This document shows, one piece after another, positions 8,655 through 15,110 of a stretch of DNA of 51,193 nucleotides. The notes under the pieces were generated by a model. That model did not search any database. It was not told the DNA's origin and saw only the letters and a program-made list of their open reading frames with translations. Each line of letters starts with the position of its first letter. Position 1 is the first letter of the stretch. The stretch spans positions 1 through 51,193 of the forward strand of contig CAZEFW010000051.1 of NCBI GenBank assembly GCA_964511535.1. The letters are read 5' to 3'. This stretch comes from CAZCFB01 sp964511535 (GTDB lineage Bacteria > Myxococcota_A > Polyangia > GCA-2747355 > CAZCFB01). The position numbers and the translations under genes were made by a program.

Positions 8655-9575
8655 TCATACCTCCAGCCGACGTTGAACGGTCTTGACGTTGTAAAACCGC
8701 GGCGCGCCCGCCACCATGCGCGCGCTCTGGGTCAGCGAGATGCCAGGGCCGCACTCCACCGCCGCATCCACGCCGAGGCCGGCCAGGGCGTCCAGGGCCG
8801 CGGGCCAGCAGAGCGGTCGGGCCAGGTGCCCCGCGGTGAGCTGGCGCAGCTGCGCCGGGTGCCGCAGCAGCTCGCCTGTCACCGCTGACACCACCGGGAA
8901 GGCGGCCTGGTGAAATCTAATCCGCCGCAGCGCCTGCTCGAAGGCCGCCGGGGCCGCGGCCATCAGCTCCGGGTGGTGGTACGGCAGGTCCGCGTCCAGG
9001 CGCGCCGCCTTGATGGCGTCCGCCGCCAGCGCCCGGGCCACCAGCAGGTCCAGCGCCGCGACGGGCCCGGCGCTCACCAGCGCCGTGGCGTTGTTCTCGT
9101 TGACCAGCCGCACCCGGGCCAGTTCCTCGTCCTGCGCCAGGATCTGCTCCAGGTCACGCCGGGTCAGCCCCACGGTGACCGCCAGCCCGTGGGGCCCTCC
9201 CCCGCCGCACACCTCGAGCATCACCCGGTGCGCCTCGGCCGTGACGGTCAGGCCGTCGTCGAAGCTCACCACCCCTGCGCACTCCAGCGCCGCGTAGAGC
9301 CCCATGCTGTAGCCTGCCGCCGCCACGGGCCGGTGGCCCCGGTGGACAAGGGCGCGGGCCATGGCGCAGCCGTGGGCGTAGGTCAGCAGCTGCACCGCCA
9401 CCTCGGGCAGCGCCGACAGATCTCCGGCGCCCAGGGCGGCCTCCAGGTCATGTCCGGCCACCGCCGAGGCCCGGTCCAGCAGCGGGGCGGCCACGTCGCG
9501 GTTGCGCTGCAGCACCCCGACCTCTCTGCCAGTCAGGGCAGCGCCGACCCCCGGAAAGGCGAGGGCGAGCTTCAT
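8655..9575 (-). CDS. Malonyl-CoA:ACP transacylase-like acyltransferase (FabD family)
   Basis: This 306-residue stand-alone acyltransferase starts MKLALAFPGVG, as FabD-type enzymes do. It has the nucleophile elbow GYSMG (Ser90; usual GHSxG) and the catalytic histidine region LPYHHPELM (His200). FabD enzymes normally bind the malonyl carboxylate with an arginine in an R-G-x-x-M motif. Here the aligned segment reads AEAHRVMLE, so the arginine is not at the expected spacing and the acyl substrate is uncertain. The gene is fused by ATGA overlap to the KAS III gene upstream and is followed after one base by the dehydrogenase gene. It probably loads the operon's ACP. Confidence 0.87.
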   Translation of the reverse strand: MKLALAFPGVGAALTGREVGVLQRNRDVAAPLLDRASAVAGHDLEAALGAGDLSALPEVAVQLLTYAHGCAMARALVHRGHRPVAAAGYSMGLYAALECAGVVSFDDGLTVTAEAHRVMLEVCGGGGPHGLAVTVGLTRRDLEQILAQDEELARVRLVNENNATALVSAGPVAALDLLVARALAADAIKAARLDADLPYHHPELMAAAPAAFEQALRRIRFHQAAFPVVSAVTGELLRHPAQLRQLTAGHLARPLCWPAALDALAGLGVDAAVECGPGISLTQSARMVAGAPRFYNVKTVQRRLEV

Positions 9576-10690
9576 GCTCCCGACGCCCGCAGCACGTAGC
9601 CCGCCTGCATGAACTTGCTCACCTCGGTGACGAAGCTCACCACGCGGTCCCCCGGGTCCAACGACTCCTCGCGAAGGATCATGTCGAGGCAGATCAGCGC
9701 CATGGGCGGCCCGCAGTAGCCCAGCCGATCCAGCCGGGTATACAGCGCCTCGGCCGGGATGCCCATCGCCTCGCACTCGTCCATGATGCTGTCCACCACA
9801 TGCCGCGTGGGCATGTTCACCTGAAACAGCCGCACCCGCTCGGCGGGGACCTCCTCCCGCTGCAGCATGCGCTGCAGGCCGGCAAAGAAGACCGAGCCGT
9901 CCCCCTCGCGGAACACATCGCTGCCGAGGGTGTTGCGGAAGTCCTGGTTCAGGTGGTGCAGGCCCTGCTCGTACTCGTCGCGCGGGTTGAGCCACAGGGC
10001 GGGCCGGCGGTTGTACATCAGCGGCGGGCGCCCGGAGCCCACCGACTCCATGTAGGTCGCCTCCACCTCCAGGCCCTTGCTCAGCTCGGGGTCGGCGCTG
10101 AGCAGCACCGCCCCGGCGCCGTCGCACAGGTAGAAGCGCAGCAGCAGCGACTCCCGGTCCACCAGCGCCTGGTTGTAGTACTCGGCCCGCAGCTCCGACG
10201 AGGAGATGGACGCGCTGAGCACCAGGGCGGTCTCGTTGCGTCCGGACTCGATGAGCCGGTGCGCCAGGTAGAGCGCCTTGTAGGCCGAGGTGCAGTTGGC
10301 GTGGATCGACAGCTCCTCGCACGGGCCCACCCCGAGCTCCTGCTGGATCTGCGCCGAGGCGGTGGGCATCTGGTCCTGGTGCGCCGAGCCGTAGCAGATC
10401 AGGTCCACCTGCTCGGGCGCGACGCCGGCGTGCTCCAGGGCCGCCCGGCCGGCCTTCACGGCCATGGAGACGTTGTCCTCGGTGAACTCCCGGGTCTCCG
10501 GGTCCATGGCGTAGTGCACCACCTCGATGTCCAGCAGCTTCTGCATCAGCGGCGCGGTCCGGCGCAGCCAGCGCTTGACCCTGTCCGGCGCGTCATCCAG
10601 CGGGCCGAGCACGCGCTGGATGTCAGCGAAGGGGATCGGGTCGCCCGGCAGAAATCGGCCGCTGCCGGCCATGTAGACCGGGCGGCTCAC
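9572..10690 (-). CDS. Ketoacyl synthase III (FabH)-like protein with altered catalytic His and Asn
   Basis: The 372-residue thiolase-fold protein has a Cys133 nucleophile (IHANCTSAYKAL) and a FYLCDGAGAVLL segment typical of KAS III. FabH-type condensing enzymes also use a His (HQAN motif) and an Asn (YGNTS motif). Here these align with FQVN (Phe289) and LGYCG (Tyr325), so only the cysteine appears kept. It may act as an acyltransferase, a priming or chain-length partner, or use other residues. The start is GTG at 10690, which overlaps the KAS II stop as GTGA, the same junction style as elsewhere in the operon. The ATG six codons on is an alternative. Confidence 0.83.
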   Translation of the reverse strand: MSRPVYMAGSGRFLPGDPIPFADIQRVLGPLDDAPDRVKRWLRRTAPLMQKLLDIEVVHYAMDPETREFTEDNVSMAVKAGRAALEHAGVAPEQVDLICYGSAHQDQMPTASAQIQQELGVGPCEELSIHANCTSAYKALYLAHRLIESGRNETALVLSASISSSELRAEYYNQALVDRESLLLRFYLCDGAGAVLLSADPELSKGLEVEATYMESVGSGRPPLMYNRRPALWLNPRDEYEQGLHHLNQDFRNTLGSDVFREGDGSVFFAGLQRMLQREEVPAERVRLFQVNMPTRHVVDSIMDECEAMGIPAEALYTRLDRLGYCGPPMALICLDMILREESLDPGDRVVSFVTEVSKFMQAGYVLRASGA

Positions 10691-11934
10691 TGACGTGGGC
10701 GGGAGAAGATGACCACGCCGTTGTGGCCGCCGAAGGCGAAGGAGTTGCACATCACGTGGTCCAGCGCGGCGCGGCGCGGCGCCCCGGCCACCAGGTCCAG
10801 CGCCCCCAGCTCCGGGTCGGGCTGCTCCAGGTTGGCCGTGGGCGGGATCGCCCCGTCCCGCAGGGCGAGCACCGAGACCACCGATTCGACCCCCGCGGCC
10901 CCCGCCAGGCAGTGGCCTGTGGCCCCCTTGGTGGAGGAGACCGGCAAACGGCTGGCGTGCTCGCCGAACACCGACCGCACGGCGGACGCCTCGTACATGT
11001 CGTTGAGCTGGGTGGAGGTGCCGTGGGCGTTGAGGTAGCCCACCGCGTCGGGCTGCAGCCCTGCCAGGTCCAGGGCCAGGCGCATGGTGCGCTCCATGCC
11101 CCGGCCGCCCGGCTCGGGTGAGATGATGTTGTACGTCTCGCTGGTCAGGGCCGGCGGCGGCATGTGGGCCAGCGCCCTGACGCCCCTGGCCCGGGCGGTC
11201 TCGGGCCGCTCCAGCACCAGGTACCCCCCGCCCTCGCCCATGACGAATCCGGAGCGCTCCAGGTCGAAGGGGCGCGAGGCCACCGCCGCCCGCTCCAGCT
11301 CCTCGCTCAGGGCCATCAACGAGGCGAACCCGCGCACGTCGGGCAGGTTCAACGAGGAGTCGGACGCGCCGGCGAGCACCACGTCGCACTGCCCGGTCTG
11401 GATCAGGCTGGCGGCCGCGGCCAGGGCGTAGACCCCCGAGGAGCACGCGGTGCTCACGGTAAACGACGGCCCGCCCAGCTTGTGGGTCAGGCTGAGCCAG
11501 CAGGCCGGCGAGTTGGACATGTTGCGCAGAATGCGGTGCTGGTCCGGGCCCTGGTCCGCCGCGGGCGCGTAGCCGGTGCCGGTGGTCCCCACCACCACGC
11601 CCACGCGGTACGGGTCGAGCCCCGCCGCTGCCACGGCGCCCTTGCCTGCCAGGCCCGCCTGCTCAAGGGCCATGGTGCCGGCGGTGATGGCGAGCATGGT
11701 GCCGCGGGTCATCTGGTCGCGGCGGCGCTTGCGGATCCCCTTCTTGAACAGCTCATCCACCCCGTCCGGCAGCTGGGAGCCGAAGCCCGCCGCCAGATCG
11801 CCCGGGTCGAACAGGGAGAAGGGCGCGATGCGACTCTCGCCGGCGAGGATCCCGCGCCAGGAGGTCTCCAGGTCGTTGCCCAGCCCGGTCATCAAGCCGA
11901 GGCCGGTGACCGCCACGTTGAAGGGTGCGGACAT
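10687..11934 (-). CDS. 3-oxoacyl-ACP synthase II (FabF family ketosynthase)
   Basis: The 415 residues have the complete elongating ketosynthase catalytic set: Cys164 in VSTACSSG, His304 in NAHGTST, and His341 in STKGATGHCLAGAAG, followed by a C-terminal NSFAFGGHN. The enzyme should perform decarboxylative Claisen condensation of an extender-ACP with an acyl chain. It has a normal FabF length and no fused domains, which fits a type II (dissociated) system. Its neighbours provide ACP, thioesterase, acyltransferase, a KAS III-like partner and beta-carbon processing enzymes. Since a full house-keeping fab set is absent here, it is more likely a pathway-specific ketosynthase than the primary FabF. 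Confidence 0.93.
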   Translation of the reverse strand: MSAPFNVAVTGLGLMTGLGNDLETSWRGILAGESRIAPFSLFDPGDLAAGFGSQLPDGVDELFKKGIRKRRRDQMTRGTMLAITAGTMALEQAGLAGKGAVAAAGLDPYRVGVVVGTTGTGYAPAADQGPDQHRILRNMSNSPACWLSLTHKLGGPSFTVSTACSSGVYALAAAASLIQTGQCDVVLAGASDSSLNLPDVRGFASLMALSEELERAAVASRPFDLERSGFVMGEGGGYLVLERPETARARGVRALAHMPPPALTSETYNIISPEPGGRGMERTMRLALDLAGLQPDAVGYLNAHGTSTQLNDMYEASAVRSVFGEHASRLPVSSTKGATGHCLAGAAGVESVVSVLALRDGAIPPTANLEQPDPELGALDLVAGAPRRAALDHVMCNSFAFGGHNGVVIFSRPRQ

Positions 11935-11937
11935 GGC

Positions 11938-12369
11938 TCAGCCGCCCTCCCGCCAGCGCAGCAGGGCGGCCCGGAACGGATCGGGCAGCGGCTCGAGCTG
12001 CTGCCGCTCGATGTTGGAAAATGCCAGGCTCGTCATGGCCCTCGCCAGGGTCTCGCCGTCACGACGCACAAGGTAACCCAGCTCCAGCTGATATTCGGTG
12101 ACATCGCGCACGGTGAGGCATACCTCCAGCGCGTCGCAGAACAGCGCCGGCTTGCGGAACCGCACCTCCAGCTTGGAGAGCACCGGCACCGCCTCCGCCG
12201 TGAACACGTCGAGCCCCAGCTCGCGGAAGAAGGCCACCCGGGCCCGCTCCAGGTACGCCACCAGCTTCGTGTGGTGGGCGATGCGGTAGCCGTCCACGTC
12301 CTCGAACTCCACCCGCACAGGGACTGGGTACTCCCGTGCAGAGGGATCACGTTTCCGCGCGCTGCTCAC
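11938..12369 (-). CDS. Acyl-CoA/ACP thioesterase, 4HBT hot-dog fold
   Basis: This 143-residue protein shows the 4HBT/YbgC pattern near its N-terminus: VEFEDVDGYRIAHHTKLVAYLERAR (residues 20-44 in part), matching the D-x-D-x-G-x(4)-N-x(2)-Y helix region, with Asp24/Asp26 as the candidate catalytic acid. Related enzymes hydrolyse acyl-CoA or acyl-ACP thioesters and in several type II pathways release the finished chain. The GTG start (12369) follows the ACP stop by nine bases and is preceded by AGGA. Three bases separate it from the KAS II gene, so all are one transcription unit. Confidence 0.87.
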   Translation of the reverse strand: MSSARKRDPSAREYPVPVRVEFEDVDGYRIAHHTKLVAYLERARVAFFRELGLDVFTAEAVPVLSKLEVRFRKPALFCDALEVCLTVRDVTEYQLELGYLVRRDGETLARAMTSLAFSNIERQQLEPLPDPFRAALLRWREGG

Positions 12370-12378
12370 AGGGGGATC

Positions 12379-12678
12379 CTACAGCTCGGCCTCGAGGATG
12401 CCGTCGCCATGTTCCACCAGCGCACTGGTGAGGAACACGATGTCGCCGATGGTGTTGGCCGGACGCTTCATCAGGTGCTTGCCCACAGCCTTGAGCTCCA
12501 CGGTGATCCCGTAGCGCTGGCACGCCTTCTCCAGCAGGGCGAGCAACATCAGGGAGTCGCCGTCCAGCTCCTCGATGATGTGGGTATCGTCAGCGATCTC
12601 GCTCGGATCCACGTCGCACTCCTCGGCGAAGTACTCGTAGACCAGCGCCCTGACGTCTCTCTCGGTTTGTTCACTCAT
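12379..12678 (-). CDS. Acyl carrier protein
   Basis: The 99-residue acidic helical protein carries the phosphopantetheine attachment motif DGDSLMLL (Ser42) in the usual position at the start of helix II. The ATG at 12678 gives MSEQTERDVRALVYEYF. Only one base separates it from the stop codon of the zinc-ribbon gene upstream, so expression is coupled. It presumably carries the growing chain for the KAS II, KAS III-like, acyltransferase and thioesterase proteins encoded downstream. About 20 residues longer at the C-terminus than typical AcpP, it is probably a pathway-dedicated carrier. Confidence 0.9.
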   Translation of the reverse strand: MSEQTERDVRALVYEYFAEECDVDPSEIADDTHIIEELDGDSLMLLALLEKACQRYGITVELKAVGKHLMKRPANTIGDIVFLTSALVEHGDGILEAEL

Positions 12679-12679
12679 G

Positions 12680-13099
12680 CTACTTGTTCTCACCAGCGCC
12701 CAGGATAAGAAAGCCCTTCTTTTCCAGCGCCTTGGCTGCAGACAGGACCTTCTCCATCCCGCCGGTGGCGGCGGCCAGCGCCTCCACCTTGGGCAGCTCC
12801 CCACGGTCCAGAAAGATCCCCTTGCAGGCGGGGCAGATGTCGATGTTCAGGTCATGGTCCGGGTGGTAGCGGGTCTCCAGCATCTCCACCGTGACGCAGC
12901 GCGGGCACTTGCGGCCCTTGCCCGCTCCTGCGCTGACGGCCTGGCTCATATTCGGCAGATCCGCGGGGGCCTCCACGTAGAACGCGAGCTCCCCCGAGTC
13001 GAACCAGATCCCCTTGCAACCAGAACAGAAATCGATGTCCACCCCTTCCATGGGGCCAAAGTCGTCCAGCGTGTCGGTGCCACACCTGGGGCAGTTCAT
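12680..13099 (-). CDS. zf-TFIIB (zinc ribbon) domain protein, first gene of the operon
   Basis: The 139-residue product has two zinc-ribbon units. The first is CPRCGTDTL followed by DFCSGCKGIWFDSGEL; the second is KCPRCVTVEM followed by DICPACKGIFLDRGEL. This CxxC-x(n)-CxxC-KGI-(W/F)-x-D-x-GEL pattern is the zf-TFIIB domain of small bacterial proteins of unknown role. A C-terminal helix follows (ALEKKGFLIL). The ATG at 13099 is chosen because GGAGGAG lies six bases upstream; the in-frame ATG at 13135 overlaps the predicted promoter -10. Its one-base gap to the ACP gene makes it part of the lipid-type operon. Whether it is a regulator or a metal-dependent accessory is unknown. Confidence 0.85.
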   Translation of the reverse strand: MNCPRCGTDTLDDFGPMEGVDIDFCSGCKGIWFDSGELAFYVEAPADLPNMSQAVSAGAGKGRKCPRCVTVEMLETRYHPDHDLNIDICPACKGIFLDRGELPKVEALAAATGGMEKVLSAAKALEKKGFLILGAGENK

Positions 13100-13133
13100 T
13101 TGTTCTCCTCCGACGCTTCGCAAAATCGGGCTC

Positions 13134-13163
13134 ATGGTACGCCCGGCCGGTCAGCGTTGGCAA
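13134..13163 (-). promoter_or_regulatory. Candidate sigma70 promoter of the nine-gene operon
   Basis: On the minus strand TTGCCA (13163-13158) and TACCAT (13139-13134) are separated by 18 bases, upstream of the GGAGGAG ribosome site of the zinc-ribbon gene. Matches to consensus are partial (4 of 6 at each box). The region also separates this operon from a divergent lipoprotein gene at 13193, which has TATATT at 13173-13178. Confidence 0.35.
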
Positions 13164-13192
13164 CCTGTGTAGTATATTGAGGGAACGCGACG

Positions 13193-14758
13193 ATGCAGCC
13201 GCCAACTCCAATTATGCTCCGGTTCCTGTCGCTGGCCCTGATGTCGCTGCTGGGGCTCAGCTGCCCGGGCGACCTGTCCAATAACAACTGCGGCGGCTCG
13301 CCCTGCCCGGCCGGCAAGGTGTGCGTGGGCGGCGAGTGCAAGGACGTGGCGTGCAGCACAGGGACCTGCCCGTCGGGCAGCGTGTGCGTGGCGGGCAGCT
13401 GCGTGCCGGCCTGCGGCAGCGGCGGCACCTGCCCCGGGGGGCAGGCCTGCTGCGCCGGCGCCTGCGTGGACACCACGGCCTCGGCGCCACACTGCGGGGG
13501 GTGCGGCAACAGCTGCCTGCCGTCCGGAGACACCTGCAAGGCGAGCAACTGCCTGTGCGGCGGCGGGGTCACCTGCCTCACCGGCCGCGTCTGCTGCAGC
13601 GGGAGCTGCGAGATCCCGGACTCCGCCGGCAACTGCCCGCCCCCCGTGGACGCGGCCCTGCCGCCGGAGCAGGGGGTGGCGCCCGGTTCGGACGGGCCCA
13701 AGCCGCCTGGCGACGGGCCGGTGATACCGCCGGGGGACGGGCCGAAGCCGCCCGACGCGGCCATCCCGCCCGACGGGCCGTTGCCGCCGGACAAGGGCCC
13801 CACCTGCGGCGACAGCGTCTGCTCCAAGGGCGCCGGCGAGACCTGCGTCAACTGCGCCATCGACTGCGGCAAGTGTCCCTGCACGCCGGGGCAGAAACAG
13901 AAGGACACCACCGCCTGCCCGCCGTGCCAGCAGCGGGAGCGCTCCTGCGGCAGCAACGGCCAGTGGGAGGCGTACGGCGCCTGCGCCACCCTGTGCGCCA
14001 CCGGCCAGCAGTGCATCAACAACAAGTGCGCCAACTGTACTCCGGGGGGGATCAAGGTGCAGACCTGTCCCTGCGGCACCCAGGAGGCCATGTGCGACGC
14101 CAGCGGCCAGTGGGGGCCCTGGGGCGCGTGCCAGAGCAAGTGCAGCGGCAACTACACCTGCTCCAGCAGCCGCTGCGTGCTGTACTACGGCGCCAACCAG
14201 TCAGGCCAGGGGCCCGAGTGCGGCTACACCTACATGGGCGGGTACAACTACTTCCACTGCAACCTGGGCGACTACTGCATGTCATCGAGCCAGAAGAAGT
14301 GCCGGGGCTACCAGAACCCCAAGGCGGGCGACAAGTACCACGCCGCGCCCGGCGGCATGGGGGCCCAGTGCGGCTACCGCTATTCGGGCGGCTACAACTA
14401 CTTCTACTGTCAGCCCGGCGACAAGTGCAGCTCGTCGAGCCAGAAATTATGCACCGTCTCGGGCAAGACCTGCGGCGCCCAGTACAACGCCTCGCCCAAG
14501 GGCAGCGGCGGCGAGTGCGGCTACCACTACTCGGGCGGCTACCAGTACCACTACTGCATCCCGGGCGACTACTGCCACAGCTCGAGCCAGAAGCTGTGCA
14601 AGGTGGCCACCGCCTGCGGCACCGGCAGCTACTACACCGCCTACGCCAACGCCGGCGGAACCAAGTGCGGCTACCGCTACTCGGGCGGGTACATCTACTT
14701 CTACTGCCAGCCCGGGCACCAGTGCATCAGCTCCAGCCAGCGCCGGTGCCGCAAGTAG
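13193..14758 (+). CDS. Cys-rich lipoprotein with four C-terminal CGY/SSSQ repeats
   Basis: The 521-residue protein has a signal peptide and lipobox (GLSC, Cys24). Cys-rich segments follow (CPAGKVCVGGEC, CPSGSVCVAGSC, CPGGQACCAGAC), then a Pro/Asp/Gly linker (about 140-200) and a CGDSVCSKGAGETCVNC-type module. The C-terminus has four copies, starting at residues 343, 393, 442 and 492, of a unit with the consensus CGYxYSGGYxYxYC, then PGDxCxSSSQKxC. Each copy has four cysteines, so two disulfides per unit are likely. I do not recognise this repeat. The ATG at 13193 has GAGGG upstream; an ATG at 13214 would give a more classical signal. It is divergent from the acyl-chain operon. Confidence 0.85.
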   Translation: MQPPTPIMLRFLSLALMSLLGLSCPGDLSNNNCGGSPCPAGKVCVGGECKDVACSTGTCPSGSVCVAGSCVPACGSGGTCPGGQACCAGACVDTTASAPHCGGCGNSCLPSGDTCKASNCLCGGGVTCLTGRVCCSGSCEIPDSAGNCPPPVDAALPPEQGVAPGSDGPKPPGDGPVIPPGDGPKPPDAAIPPDGPLPPDKGPTCGDSVCSKGAGETCVNCAIDCGKCPCTPGQKQKDTTACPPCQQRERSCGSNGQWEAYGACATLCATGQQCINNKCANCTPGGIKVQTCPCGTQEAMCDASGQWGPWGACQSKCSGNYTCSSSRCVLYYGANQSGQGPECGYTYMGGYNYFHCNLGDYCMSSSQKKCRGYQNPKAGDKYHAAPGGMGAQCGYRYSGGYNYFYCQPGDKCSSSSQKLCTVSGKTCGAQYNASPKGSGGECGYHYSGGYQYHYCIPGDYCHSSSQKLCKVATACGTGSYYTAYANAGGTKCGYRYSGGYIYFYCQPGHQCISSSQRRCRK

Positions 14759-15110
14759 GGAAGAGAAGCAAAAAACAAAAAACCGCAGGTATCAGGCCGG
14801 GCACCTGAGCGCCGGCTCATTCTGTCATTCTGTCATTTCGTCGTTTCGTCGTTTCGTCGTTTTGTCATTCGCGGCGCGAGCCACGCGAGCGCCGCATCAC
14901 CGCGGCCGGCTTGTATACGGCGCGGCTACATCCAGCCGGCGGCGTGTGATGTGCCCGAAGCAGGTGGCAGCCCTGGCTCAAACTGCTACCTAATTAAGAA
15001 AACCAGCGACAGGGGCATATACCGGTGGAGCACGAGACCATCCCGGAGAGGAACGTCGTCCGGAAGGCCAGGGCCGGCAAGATGGACCGCAGAGCCGCGG
15101 GGCAGCGTCC
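14759..15110. other. Intergenic region with a TCGTT-type simple repeat and a hairpin element
   Basis: No gene is visible in these 352 bases. Bases 14821-14870 are a T-rich run of TGTCATT and TCGTTTCG units. They lead directly into a hairpin, GCGGCGC (14871-14877) and GCGCCGC (14889-14895). The 54 bases 14857-14910 recur at 16927-16980 with one mismatch. The rest (14911-15110) is unremarkable apart from an AT-rich patch near 14990-15002 that could be a promoter for the downstream lipoprotein gene. Confidence 0.7.
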
